Origin: Kiritimatiellia bacterium
Lineage (GTDB): Bacteria > Verrucomicrobiota > Kiritimatiellia > RFP12 > UBA1067
DNA length: 32,934 nucleotides
Direction of reading: 5' to 3'
Assembly (NCBI GenBank): GCA_016296065.1
Contig: JAEDKA010000041.1
Location: 1 to 32,934, forward strand
In this document: in pieces, positions 1 through 7,734 of the stretch
How positions within the stretch are numbered: the stretch's first letter is position 1
Layout: each line of letters begins with the position of its first letter
Notes under the pieces: generated by a model
What the model was told of the DNA's origin: nothing
Database searches by the model: none
Seen by the model: only the letters and a program-made list of their open reading frames with translations
Program-made: the position numbers and the translations under genes

Positions 1-147
1 ACGCAAGGGGGTGAATGAAGATTTTTGAAATAATTTTTTAAGTTCCAGAAAACACGCGAAAAACGCGAGATAATGGCAACTATTTTCGGCTTCTGCATGC
101 CGCCTAGGCGGTCTCCCCTTTCCCGGCGAGACGATTCCAGATGACGC
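1..147. other. AT-rich intergenic edge
   Basis: There is no gene between the left edge and the hslO stop. The first ~60 nt are strongly AT-rich, unlike the rest of the window. A perfect 12-bp palindrome CCGCCTAGGCGG lies at 100-111, and CGCG-TTTTT-CGCG can form a small hairpin on the minus strand around 55-70. These could end the hslo operon transcript, but no proper stem plus U-tract is seen. Confidence 0.4.
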
Positions 148-945
148 TCAGCGTTGAGTTGGCACAGAAAATGTCCTGCCGCACATATGGCAGGTGATGT
201 CGATCTTCGGCGGAAGCGTCGCGCGCTCCTCGGGCGAAAGCGCCGCGAGCATTGCGACGGCGCGGTCTGGCGAGCATCGGCAGGCGAACGAAAGCGGAGT
301 CGTCTTCCTGAGCTCCGCACCCTTGAGGCCGAGCTTCGAGAGGATGTTGCGCGAAGAGACGCTAAGCGCGCCAGAGCGGGACTTGCCCAGAAGATCGACG
401 GACAGCACACCGGTGCCGCTCGCGTCGGGCATCTCCTCGACCATCACGCCGCGAGCCTCGAGTATCTCGACGTCGTCGCTTACCGAGGCCTCGGTGTAGA
501 TGACGGCCTTGCGCTGGAGCGAGCCCGCGAGGTAGCCGTCGAGCGAATTGGATATTCCCTGCGAAATGATGCGGCCGGGAACGGAGCGCGTAACCTGGAC
601 CTGGCGCTTGCCGACGACCTTCCTCAGGTCGGGCGTGCCGAGTCCGTCGAAGTCGTCGAGTATCTTCTTCTCCGTGTAGCCCCTCAGCGTTCCCTCCGCA
701 GTGCACTCGACGTTGAATCCGCCGAGCGGCCCCTCGCACTTCATCTGCAGGATGAGCGTCTCGTCCTTTTCGGACATTTCGGCGCCGAGCAGCGCGGCGG
801 AGGCGAGCGCCCTCGACAGGACGTACGCGCTCGTCGGACCGCACAGGTGTCCGCGCACGAGCGACTGCGCCGCCTCGGTGACGTCAACTATCGTGACGGC
901 GACCTTCAATTCCTTGTCGTACCACTCTTCGCGCTGGTTTTTCAT
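148..945 (-). CDS. hslO: Hsp33 redox-regulated chaperone
   Basis: Cytoplasmic holdase chaperone switched on by oxidative stress, when a C-terminal zinc centre is oxidised to disulfides and unfolds. The 265-residue length is close to the usual ~290. The C-terminal zinc-binding module is complete: Cys222-x-Cys224, 27 residues, then Cys252-x-x-Cys255, in the context FACRCSPDR and ITCHMCGR. The N-terminal core carries family-like segments such as GPTSAYVLSRALASAALLG and the substrate-domain stretch around GISNSLDGYLAGS. The ATG at 945 lies 6 nt past the stop of the upstream beta-barrel gene, with an AGGA ribosome site formed partly by that stop codon (TAGGA), so it is the last gene of a minus-strand operon. 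The link to envelope genes and glycogen phosphorylase is unusual, but plausible as a stress-linked passenger gene. The assignment rests on the cysteine pattern and is strong. Confidence 0.95.
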   Translation of the reverse strand: MKNQREEWYDKELKVAVTIVDVTEAAQSLVRGHLCGPTSAYVLSRALASAALLGAEMSEKDETLILQMKCEGPLGGFNVECTAEGTLRGYTEKKILDDFDGLGTPDLRKVVGKRQVQVTRSVPGRIISQGISNSLDGYLAGSLQRKAVIYTEASVSDDVEILEARGVMVEEMPDASGTGVLSVDLLGKSRSGALSVSSRNILSKLGLKGAELRKTTPLSFACRCSPDRAVAMLAALSPEERATLPPKIDITCHMCGRTFSVPTQR

Positions 946-951
946 GGCGTC

Positions 952-1455
952 CTAGAAGAAATACTGCAATCCGGCCGAAAGCGAATAGACCGTCTCCACG
1001 TGCGTGTCAAGTCCGAGCGTGGCTTCGGCGTCGAACCTGAGAGCCCACTCGTCCGTCAGGTAGTAGAAGGCGCCCACTCCGGCGGAGGGCCCGACTTGTC
1101 CGTCGTGGAACCAGCCCTTCGCGCCGGCGGAGAGGAACGGATCGAACCGCTCGTATCCGAACAGCATGTCGAACTCGTCCCATCCGTGCAGGTGCCACAC
1201 GGCGCGCGCGGCGAGCGCGGCGGAGTTCTCAAGCCATGCAGCCTCGCATTCCAGCGCGAACGACTCCGTCAGATAGCGCCCGACGCGCGCGGCGCCTCCG
1301 CCGAGGCGGCGCATGCGCGAGCCGCCCTGCGGGAAGACGAGCTGCGCGGCGCCGCCGGCGTACCATTCGCCTGCATAGTCTTCCTCTTCCTCGGCGCGAA
1401 CGCCGAGGGAGAGGGTAGAGGCAAGCGCCGCGACGATCAGCAAGCCGCGCTTCAT
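952..1455 (-). CDS. Small outer-membrane beta-barrel-like protein
   Basis: 167 residues with a clear signal peptide (MKRGLLIVAALASTLSLGVRA, cleavage near residue 21). The mature part alternates hydrophobic and polar residues in short strands (for example FALECEAAWLE, WALRFDAEATLGL) and ends in the aromatic strand YSLSAGLQYFF. A terminal Phe is the usual beta-signal read by the BAM complex, so an 8-strand barrel of the OmpA/OmpW/OmpX size class in the outer membrane is the best reading. The function is unknown. The gene starts 7 nt after the glycogen phosphorylase stop and ends 6 nt before hslO, so it is inside the operon. No strong ribosome site precedes the ATG, suggesting translational coupling. 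No specific family is recognised. Confidence 0.6.
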   Translation of the reverse strand: MKRGLLIVAALASTLSLGVRAEEEEDYAGEWYAGGAAQLVFPQGGSRMRRLGGGAARVGRYLTESFALECEAAWLENSAALAARAVWHLHGWDEFDMLFGYERFDPFLSAGAKGWFHDGQVGPSAGVGAFYYLTDEWALRFDAEATLGLDTHVETVYSLSAGLQYFF

Positions 1456-1462
1456 GACTGCA

Positions 1463-3928
1463 TCAGAGCTGGACTGGCTGGACGTGCCAGATGTCGCGCG
1501 CGTACTCCATGACGGCGCGGTCGGACGAGAAGAAGCCGGAGCGCGCGATGTTCACGAGGGACATCTGGTTCCACTTCTTCGCGTTGCGGTACGCGGCGTC
1601 GACACGGTCCTGCGCCTCGCTGTAGGAGCGGAGGTCGGCGAGGAGCATGTAGTAGTCGTTGTACTCGAGGAGCGAGCGGAGGATCGGCTCGAAGAGCCCG
1701 GGCTCGAGAAGCGAGAAGACGTTCGCCTTGATCATGTCGAGCGCGGCCTTGATCTCCGGATCCTTATTGTACCAGTCCTTGGAGACGTACGTCGGCCTGA
1801 GCTTCGCGACATCCTCGGTGCGGAGTCCGAACAGGAACATGTTATCGTCCCCCACCTCGCGGTGGATCTCGACGTTCGCGCCGTCGTAGGTTCCGAGCGT
1901 AAGCGCGCCGTTCATCATGAACTTCATGTTGCCAGTGCCAGAGGCCTCCATGCCGGCGAGCGAGATCTGCTCCGAGACCTCAGAGGCGGGCATGATCTTC
2001 TCCGCGAGCGAGACGCGGTAATCCGGAAGGAACGCGACGGAGAGCTTTCCGCGCGTCTTCGGATTGCAGTTGACGACTCCCGCGATGCCGTGGATGAAGC
2101 GGATGATGAGCTTCGCCATGTAGTATCCGGGCGCCGCCTTAGCCGCGAAGATGAACTGGCGCGGCACGGGGTCGTACTTCGAGTCGTTCAGCAGGCGGTT
2201 GTAGAACATCACGATGTAGATCGCGAGCATGAGCTGGCGCTTGTACTCGTGGAGGCGCTTCACCTGGACGTCGTAGATCGCGTCGGGGTTGAGCTCGATG
2301 CCGAGGTTCTTGTGCGTCCAGTTCGCAAGCTGGCGCTTGTTGCAGGACTTGATCTTCGCGAGGGCGGAGAGGAACGCGGAATCCTTCGCGAACTTCTCGA
2401 GCTTCCTGAGGTCGTCAAGGTGGGTGATCCAGTTCTCGCCGATCGACTCGGAGATGAGCTGCGAGAGGGACGGATTCGCCTTGAGCAGCCAGCGGCGCGG
2501 CGTGATGCCGTTCGTGACGTTGTGGAACTTCTCGGGCCAGAGCTCGTAGAAGTCCTTGAAGAGCGTCGACTTGAGGATCTCGGTGTGCAGCTCGGCGACG
2601 CCGTTGACGGAGGACGTGCCGACGATGCAGAGGTTGGCCATCCTGACATACCTCTCGCCGCCCTCGTCGATGAGCGACATGCGCTGGAGCTTCTTGATGT
2701 CGCCCGGATAGAGCGAGCTGATCTCCTGCAGGAAGCGCCCGTTGATCTCGTAGATGATCTGGAGGTGGCGGGGAAGGAGCCTCTCCATCATCGGAACCGG
2801 CCACTTCTCGAGCGCCTCCTGGAGGATCGTGTGGTTGGTGTACCCCGTCGAACGGCGAGTCAGGTCCCACGCCTTGTCCCAGTCAAGACCCTCGATGTCG
2901 ATGAGGATGCGCATGAGCTCGGGGATGACGAGCGTCGGGTGCGTGTCGTTGAGCTGGATGAATACCTTGTCGGGGAGCGCGTCCCAGCTGTCGTTCGTCT
3001 GGCGGAAGCGGCGGAGGATGTCCCTCAGCGAGCACGCAACGAAGAAGTACTGTTGGCGCAGGCGCAGCTCCTTGCCCTGGGTCGTGTTGTCGTTCGGATA
3101 CAGCACCTTCGTGAGGTTCTCGGCGAGCACCTTCTGCTCGACGGCCTCGACGTAGGAGCCCTTGTCGAAGTCCGCAAGGTCGAAGTCGTCGACTGCCTTC
3201 GCGCTCCAGAGACGGAGCGAGTTGACCGCCTTGTCGTAGCCGACGATCGGGAGGTCGTACGGAACTCCCTGCACCGTCTCGGCGGGGATCCAGTACCACT
3301 GCTGGCGGCCGTGGTCGTTCCTGCACTCGACATGTCCGCCGAAGTGGACGTGCTGCGCGTATTCGGGACGCGCCATCTCCCACGGATAGCCGTCCTTGAG
3401 CCAGTGGTCCGGCTCCTCCACCTGGCTGCCGTTGACGATGCGCTGGCGGAAGATGCCGTAGTCGTAGCGGAGTCCGTAGCCCATTCCCGCGAGGTTGAGC
3501 GTCGACATGGAGTCGATGTAGCACGCGGCGAGACGCCCGAGGCCGCCGTTGCCGAGTCCCGCGTCCGTCTCGTAGTCTCGAAGGTCGTTCCAGTTGATGC
3601 CGTAGTCCTTGAGCGCTTCGCAGCAGAGACGGTCGGCCTTCAGGTTGATGACGTTGTTGCCGAGGAGGCGTCCGATGAGGAACTCGAGCGACATGTAGTA
3701 GACGCGCTTCGTGTTCTGGTGCGAATACTCCTCCTGCGTCGATATCCAGCGCTCCACGAGGCGGTCGCGCACCGCCATCGCGAACGCGGTGTACCTGTCG
3801 CGGTCCGTCGCCCTCTCGTCGCCCTTCGCGAGCGAATACCTGAGGTGCCAGGCGAAGTCTTCCTTAAGTCCCTCCACGGACATTTCAACGCGGCGGTCCT
3901 TGTTCTTTTTCTGGGTCTTCTTTTCCAT
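1463..3928 (-). CDS. glgP: Glycogen/starch/maltodextrin phosphorylase
   Basis: Pyridoxal-phosphate-dependent GT35 enzyme that releases glucose-1-phosphate from the non-reducing ends of alpha-1,4-glucans in the cytoplasm. The 821-residue length is full size. The cofactor site is intact: Lys669 lies in EASGTGNMKFMMNGALTLGT, followed by YDGANVEI. Other family blocks include YYMSLEFLIGR near residue 77, DAGLGNGGLGRLAACYIDS near 123, FIQLNDTHPTL near 325 and VKRLHEYKRQL near 565. The ATG at 3928 is chosen because the family domain begins soon after a short Lys-rich leader. The gene lies 52 nt after an AsmA-like gene and 7 nt before a beta-barrel gene, in a minus-strand operon otherwise made of envelope proteins. 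A very long antisense frame covers it and is a codon-bias shadow. Confidence 0.97.
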   Translation of the reverse strand: MEKKTQKKNKDRRVEMSVEGLKEDFAWHLRYSLAKGDERATDRDRYTAFAMAVRDRLVERWISTQEEYSHQNTKRVYYMSLEFLIGRLLGNNVINLKADRLCCEALKDYGINWNDLRDYETDAGLGNGGLGRLAACYIDSMSTLNLAGMGYGLRYDYGIFRQRIVNGSQVEEPDHWLKDGYPWEMARPEYAQHVHFGGHVECRNDHGRQQWYWIPAETVQGVPYDLPIVGYDKAVNSLRLWSAKAVDDFDLADFDKGSYVEAVEQKVLAENLTKVLYPNDNTTQGKELRLRQQYFFVACSLRDILRRFRQTNDSWDALPDKVFIQLNDTHPTLVIPELMRILIDIEGLDWDKAWDLTRRSTGYTNHTILQEALEKWPVPMMERLLPRHLQIIYEINGRFLQEISSLYPGDIKKLQRMSLIDEGGERYVRMANLCIVGTSSVNGVAELHTEILKSTLFKDFYELWPEKFHNVTNGITPRRWLLKANPSLSQLISESIGENWITHLDDLRKLEKFAKDSAFLSALAKIKSCNKRQLANWTHKNLGIELNPDAIYDVQVKRLHEYKRQLMLAIYIVMFYNRLLNDSKYDPVPRQFIFAAKAAPGYYMAKLIIRFIHGIAGVVNCNPKTRGKLSVAFLPDYRVSLAEKIMPASEVSEQISLAGMEASGTGNMKFMMNGALTLGTYDGANVEIHREVGDDNMFLFGLRTEDVAKLRPTYVSKDWYNKDPEIKAALDMIKANVFSLLEPGLFEPILRSLLEYNDYYMLLADLRSYSEAQDRVDAAYRNAKKWNQMSLVNIARSGFFSSDRAVMEYARDIWHVQPVQL

Positions 3929-3980
3929 TTATCGTCTCTGGTTGTGGGTAAAAGTAAAGTTGAAAAGTTGGAAGGGACGA

Positions 3981-4859
3981 TTACTTGAACAAGTCCTTAA
4001 GCCCGTCTCCGGCCTCCTTGAGGCTCTTCCCAGCGTCCTTGAGCGCCTCCTTCGCGCCGTCGTTGTCTCCGGACTTCACCGCATCGAGCGCCGCGCCGAC
4101 AGCGCCCTTGCCGACATCAAGCGCGCCCGCACCGATGTCGACCGCGCCCTTGCCGAGGTCGCCGAGCGTGCCGCCGACAGCGCCTGCCGCCGCGAGGATC
4201 CTCTGCCACACGAGCTGGATGACCTCCTGAATCGAGGCACCCTCTTCGGAATCCTTGCCGATGTCGGGGATATCGATGTCCACGGGGATCTTGAGCGGAA
4301 CGAGCCCGTACTTGACCGTGACGTTCTTGATCGTCAGGCGGTCGATCTGGAGTCCCTTGCCATGCTCTTCCCCGGCCGGCTTCGCTTCCTCTGCCTTGGG
4401 CTCTTCGGCCGAGGCGTTCTCCTCCGCAAGCTTCGCGACCTCGCTCTTCTCCTCAGGCTCGCCCGCGGCGTTCGCGGCGATCTGGCGGAAGTTCGACGCC
4501 GTCGTGTCGCTGTACACTACAAGTCCGTCGAGATCCACCGACTCGATGCGTATCTTCTTCCCGCCGAAGAGCGACGTCACCGCGAGGTCCGCGTCGAACT
4601 TGTTGAGTGACACGGCGTTCTTCTCGGAGAAGTTCGTCGGGTTGGCGAGCTGCATGTCGCCGACGTGAAGAGTGCCGACGTAGGGGTTGAGCCCGAACTC
4701 GCCGAGGTTGAACCCGGTGCCGGTTATACGAGGAACGGCGACATTCGCGACGCCCTTCACGACCGGACCGATCCAGAGCGGGAGCGCCAGGAGCGCGACC
4801 ACCGTCAGCACGACGATGGAAAGCACGATTACGACTATTGCCTTCAGCAGTTTCTTCAT
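3981..4859 (-). CDS. AsmA-like inner-membrane/periplasmic protein
   Basis: 292 residues from the ATG at 4859. That ATG overlaps the upstream gene's TGA by 4 nt (ATGA) and begins directly with a membrane anchor (MKKLLKAIVVIVLSIVVLTV, residues 1-28). The next part has short AsmA/DUF748-type strands: GFNLGEFGLNPYVGTLHVGD and IRIESVDLDGLVVYS are typical of the repeating beta-groove of AsmA-like lipid-transport proteins. A Glu/Ala/Lys-rich linker (about residues 130-165) is followed by a second strand block (LQIDRLTIKNVTVKYG). The last ~70 residues are Ala/Gly/Lys amphipathic repeats ending in DGLKDLFK. The likely role is envelope lipid homeostasis beside a LolA-like partner; this is inference from fold and neighbours. 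The longer in-frame extension to 5171 lies wholly inside the upstream gene and is rejected. Confidence 0.62.
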   Translation of the reverse strand: MKKLLKAIVVIVLSIVVLTVVALLALPLWIGPVVKGVANVAVPRITGTGFNLGEFGLNPYVGTLHVGDMQLANPTNFSEKNAVSLNKFDADLAVTSLFGGKKIRIESVDLDGLVVYSDTTASNFRQIAANAAGEPEEKSEVAKLAEENASAEEPKAEEAKPAGEEHGKGLQIDRLTIKNVTVKYGLVPLKIPVDIDIPDIGKDSEEGASIQEVIQLVWQRILAAAGAVGGTLGDLGKGAVDIGAGALDVGKGAVGAALDAVKSGDNDGAKEALKDAGKSLKEAGDGLKDLFK

Positions 4860-5428
4860 TTCAGTTCCTCCACTGTTATTTTGGTGCGGTGGCCCGACCC
4901 GATGGTTTCCACTTCCATCACGTTGGCCATCCAGCGTTCGCCAAATTTCTTGAGCCTGGTTCCCCAAAGCCTGCGGACGGCCTTGCCGTCCTTCTCCTCC
5001 TCGGCCTGCATCAGCGCGCCCGTCTTGTGGTCCACCCACACGCGGACCGTCCGCTCGCCCTTCTTCATAACGATCACGGTGCAGACCTGTCCGTGGACCG
5101 TCTCGCCCTCGCGCTTCTCGTCGTACGCGAAGTCGTCCCACCACAGGTAGTCTAGCGTGATGTCGCTCCACGTGACGTCCGTCCCGAGGATCGGTCCCGA
5201 CTTCTCGAACGCGACGTCCTTCCCGTCCTTCGAGATCTTGAGGTCCGTCCCGCCATCCTTGCGCACGAGGTCGTAGTCGTATTCTGCCTGCGCGATTCCC
5301 CTGCGGCTCCTCAGCACGATGCGGCCCTTGAGCTCGACGTCGGACGGGATCATCGACCTGCAGTTCGCCACCACCTCTGCGGCCGGGGCGTTTGTGGCTA
5401 TCAGAAGGCTGGCTATGAGCGAAATCAC
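4856..5428 (-). CDS. LolA-like outer-membrane lipoprotein-sorting fold protein
   Basis: 190 residues with a signal peptide (MISLIASLLIATNAPAAE). The body is a run of beta-strands with WSDITLDYLWWDDFAY, TVHGQVCTVIVMKKGE and RVWVDHKTGALMQAEE. The last of these (a charged strand, then VDxxTGxxxxxE) is the usual middle of LolA-like and RseB-like lipid-binding half-barrels. The true LolA role of carrying lipoproteins across the periplasm is possible but not shown. The start is GTG at 5428, which overlaps the stop of the TPR gene (GTGA) and follows an AGGGG ribosome site. The stop overlaps the ATG of the AsmA-like gene. Triple coupling implies fixed stoichiometry among TPR, LolA-like and AsmA-like proteins. 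Confidence 0.6.
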   Translation of the reverse strand: MISLIASLLIATNAPAAEVVANCRSMIPSDVELKGRIVLRSRRGIAQAEYDYDLVRKDGGTDLKISKDGKDVAFEKSGPILGTDVTWSDITLDYLWWDDFAYDEKREGETVHGQVCTVIVMKKGERTVRVWVDHKTGALMQAEEEKDGKAVRRLWGTRLKKFGERWMANVMEVETIGSGHRTKITVEELK

Positions 5429-6222
5429 TTCAGCATCCCCTCGATCGTCTTGTCGACAGGCCCGCCGAGCGCGCGCCCCGTCTCGTAGTAGCGGCGCGCC
5501 GCGTCGATGGATCCGTCCTTCGAGCGCGCGACTAGCCTCGCCATGTTGTAGAACGCATAGTAGCTCTCGGGGTTGGCCTTCATCGCCTGGTTGAGCGTGC
5601 GCTCCGCGGCCTTAGCGTCGCCCTTGCCTATCTCCGCCGCCGCGCGCAGGTTGAGGGCCGCGACGTCGTTCGGCTTCGCGGCCAGCATCGCCGCCACGGC
5701 GCGCTCAACGCCTTCGTAGTCCTTCGCCTTGAGCGCGGCGATCGCCTTCTCGGCGTCGGTGCGCGGCGCATTTGCCGCGGACTGATCGCCGACATTCCCC
5801 TTTGCGGCGTTCTTCTTCGCCGCAAGCTTCGCCTCGTACTTCTTCTGGAGCTCCGTAGTGTCCGTAACCGCTATCGGCTTCGCGTTCACCTGCGCCTCGT
5901 TGAGGAGGAGCGAGTCAATCGCGGCCGTCACCGTGGCGCGCTTGTTCTTGAGGGTGTTGAACTCCGGCTCCTTGACGCGGTCGGGATTCTCGAACTCGAT
6001 TCTGTCCAGTTCGGCAAGCGCGGCGCGGAACTTCTCCACGGCTTCGGACGTCTTGCCGTCCGCCGCCAGGTCGTACGCCTCGTCGATCATTATCGACGCG
6101 CCTTCCATCAGCTCGGAAACGCGCGGCGGCTTCTCGTCGTCGGACGAGAAAGGCCAATACCAAGCCCCATTGGCACCCAGACAGAGCGCAAGAACGGCAA
6201 AAATCGACAGCAATCGCTTCAT
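5425..6222 (-). CDS. Exported TPR-repeat protein, first gene of operon
   Basis: 265 residues from the ATG at 6222. An in-frame GTG at 6228 would add two residues, but it lies only 2 nt from the -10 box. The N-terminus is a signal peptide (MKRLLSIFAVLALCLGANGA). A helical region follows (residues ~30-110), then a charged linker and about three tetratricopeptide units: AEKAIAALKAKDYEGVERAV, DVAALNLRAAAEIGKGDAKA and PESYYAFYNMARLVARSKDG. TPR proteins in the periplasm usually scaffold assembly complexes. The sequence gives no catalytic motif. The extended -10 promoter ends 8 nt upstream, predicting an almost leaderless mRNA. Downstream it is coupled by a GTGA overlap to the LolA-like gene. Confidence 0.78.
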   Translation of the reverse strand: MKRLLSIFAVLALCLGANGAWYWPFSSDDEKPPRVSELMEGASIMIDEAYDLAADGKTSEAVEKFRAALAELDRIEFENPDRVKEPEFNTLKNKRATVTAAIDSLLLNEAQVNAKPIAVTDTTELQKKYEAKLAAKKNAAKGNVGDQSAANAPRTDAEKAIAALKAKDYEGVERAVAAMLAAKPNDVAALNLRAAAEIGKGDAKAAERTLNQAMKANPESYYAFYNMARLVARSKDGSIDAARRYYETGRALGGPVDKTIEGMLK

Positions 6223-6230
6223 AAGCACAT

Positions 6231-6244
6231 ATTATACCAAAAAA
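6231..6244 (-). promoter_or_regulatory. Extended -10 promoter of the six-gene operon
   Basis: On the minus strand this reads TTTTTTGGTATAAT. TATAAT (6236 to 6231) is a perfect -10 and the TG one base upstream makes it an extended -10. The ATG of the TPR gene starts 8 nt further on, so a start point about 7 nt after the -10 would fall at or next to the start codon. No convincing -35 is seen. Confidence 0.7.
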
Positions 6245-6274
6245 CGGACCGCCTGTGCGCTTGCCGCGGGCGCA

Positions 6275-6420
6275 TCACTTCTGCCATAGCTCCGCAAGGC
6301 GGCGCGTGTAGAGGGGGTTGCGGCTTTCGACATCTATGTCGTCCTGCTCCTTCACAAGCATCGTGTCATCCTCGCCCCGGATCCAAGACTCGCCGCCGGC
6401 GACCAGTAGTTGTCGTCCTG
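6275..6420 (-). pseudogene. 3' remnant of an unidentified gene
   Basis: The last ~45 codons before the TGA at 6275 look coding (ESWIRGEDDTMLVKEQDDIDV and ESRNPLYTRRLAELWQK), with codon use like the neighbours. Upstream of about 6400 another frame (FQDDNYWSPAASLG) looks equally protein-like, suggesting a frameshift or a junction near 6395. A short signal-peptide-like start in a third frame (ATG at 6463, MQCLLSIFVSVYAMA) follows a GGAG. No intact reading frame joins them. I read this as a decayed exported protein. The identity is unknown, and it could also be a small orphan gene. Confidence 0.3.
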
Positions 6421-6471
6421 AAAGCCATGGCATACACAGAAACAAATATCGACAGCAAACACTGCATATTA

Positions 6472-6506
6472 CTCCTCTGCGCACTCAGCGACTCTGCGAC
6501 TCTGCG
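6472..6506. repeat. 8-nt tandem repeat
   Basis: On the minus strand the segment is built from CGCAGAGT, CGCAGAGT, CGCTGAGT and GCGCAGAG, four near-identical 8-nt units directly upstream of the broken gene. It is flanked by a small palindrome TTAATTAA (6507-6514). It looks like a short sequence repeat; no function is assigned. Confidence 0.6.
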
Positions 6507-6601
6507 TTAATTAACGACCGTGTAGAAACATGTAAAACAACGGCGTTTGTCGGCGGATCGAAGAACTCTGGCGGACCGACAAGTTTAAGCCGCACAACCT
6601 G

Positions 6602-6627
6602 GTAGGGACGGCGTTCCATCGCCGTCC
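6602..6627 (+). repeat. REP-like hairpin with GTAG head (copy 1)
   Basis: GTAG is followed by a perfect 8-bp stem: GGACGGCG (6606-6613), loop TTCCAT, CGCCGTCC (6620-6627). A 5' GTAG or GGAG tetranucleotide next to an imperfect palindrome is the hallmark of REP sequences mobilised by RAYT (TnpA-REP) transposases. No such transposase is in this window. A second copy follows 13 nt later in the same orientation. Confidence 0.55.
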
Positions 6628-6636
6628 ACGCACGCT

Positions 6637-6664
6637 GGTAGGGCGCGATGCCCCCAGCGCGCCG
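6637..6664 (+). repeat. REP-like hairpin with GTAG head (copy 2)
   Basis: The segment starts with the same GGTAGGG head as copy 1, but the stem sequence differs: GGCGCG, loop ATGCCCCCAG, CGCGCC. Keeping the head while the stem changes by paired substitutions is what selection on a hairpin, not on the base sequence, would produce. The two form a direct pair between the gene remnant and the secreted protein gene, like a small BIME. Confidence 0.5.
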
Positions 6665-6753
6665 CGCCACAACACCGCCGCCTCCATCGCCAGAAGAACG
6701 GAAACGCCGCGCAAATCGCGGCGGCTGCATTAATGCGACAATGCACTCCACAA

Positions 6754-7677
6754 TTATTCTGTCCAATCAACAATCACCCGCATTTCCATACGTATCTTCA
6801 TAGCCCCATATGAAACATTCAATCTCGCGGTGCGATGCTTTAGCCCTGCCCGTTCCAACGGACCCCTTTCACTCTCACTTATGTCGGCTCCACTCGTCTC
6901 ATCATCAGGCAGAAGTTCGACATCAAAGGCAACAAGCCCCTCTCCGGAACCGTAAGTAACGGACTTGTCGTTGATTTCATCGCCAGCAATTTTGCCGACA
7001 AGGCGTCCGTCGGCTATCGTTTCGCCGACGCCTTTCATTCGTGAAAGTACAAACCTTATTGAGAAGCTCGACCTGTTCTGATAAAGGGCAGCATTCAAAT
7101 GCAGGTATTCCCTCTCCTCTGGAGCAACATCTCTAGGCTGCAGAAGATTCAAGGTCTGCAAATCTTGATGATAATACAACTGTCTATCCTCATCCGTCTT
7201 GGGCCAGTCTACAGTGACCTTTGCCTGCGCTTGTCTATTTGTGCACGCCAACGAATTCGGAATCTCATTCCGCAGCTTTGACATGTTGAGCACCACGACC
7301 AGAAATTCACCGTGCGATTTCTTGGCTGAAAGCGAATAAAAACTATCGCTAATGGACAATTCGTCTTGAACAATCGTAGTGGACACGCCTGCCTGTTGGC
7401 ATACGTTGGCCAATTCATTCGTCGATTTATTTTCCCGAGCAAATACCCTATCAAACACGACTTTGCGATCTTTGTCGTAGCCTATGATCCGAAACGGCGA
7501 CCCATAATGACCTATTGAATCGTCCTTCGCGAATATGTCAACTCGATCCACATGTACGACCGACTCACCATCAACCGCTATCGCGCTCCGCGACGGCAGT
7601 GAATAGCATCTGCTCTCGGCTAAAACCGGTGTATGAATGAATGCGGTAGATAACACTAATAGAAAGAGTTTTTTCAT
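6754..7677 (-). CDS. Secreted protein of unknown function
   Basis: 307 residues from the ATG at 7677, chosen because AAAGGAG lies 8 nt upstream and a signal peptide starts there (MKKLFLLVLSTAFIHTPVLA, cut after residue 20). The upstream ATG 27 nt earlier is rejected. The mature part begins SRCYSLPSRSAIAVDGESVV and appears beta-rich with no recognised motif. It has two or three Cys residues (CYS, NVCQQAG, LACTNRQ) that could form disulfides. The tail LNVSYGAMKIRMEMRVIVDW resembles a C-terminal beta-strand pair. Base composition and codon use are clearly AT-richer than all neighbours, and it sits between repeats and an RHS remnant, so recent acquisition is likely. No function is assigned. Confidence 0.65.
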   Translation of the reverse strand: MKKLFLLVLSTAFIHTPVLAESRCYSLPSRSAIAVDGESVVHVDRVDIFAKDDSIGHYGSPFRIIGYDKDRKVVFDRVFARENKSTNELANVCQQAGVSTTIVQDELSISDSFYSLSAKKSHGEFLVVVLNMSKLRNEIPNSLACTNRQAQAKVTVDWPKTDEDRQLYYHQDLQTLNLLQPRDVAPEEREYLHLNAALYQNRSSFSIRFVLSRMKGVGETIADGRLVGKIAGDEINDKSVTYGSGEGLVAFDVELLPDDETSGADISESERGPLERAGLKHRTARLNVSYGAMKIRMEMRVIVDWTE

Positions 7678-7734
7678 TCGTATACTCCTTTCATAAGAAT
7701 TCACTCATAAACATACAGAGCGCCTGTTTCACAA

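Noticed and set aside
100..111. CCGCCTAGGCGG as a terminator or operator
   Set aside because: A perfect palindrome but with no spacer for a loop and no U-tract; no gene start is near. Too little to call.
1454..3988. 844-codon open frame on the plus strand opposite glgP
   Set aside because: Composition is Arg/Val/Glu/Leu-heavy with no domain. It mirrors a GC-rich gene whose antisense frame lacks stops, and the minus strand carries an unambiguous phosphorylase.
6485..6773. Short minus-strand frames (67-93 codons) over the REP-like region
   Set aside because: They translate hairpin repeats, lack ribosome sites and have no protein-like composition.
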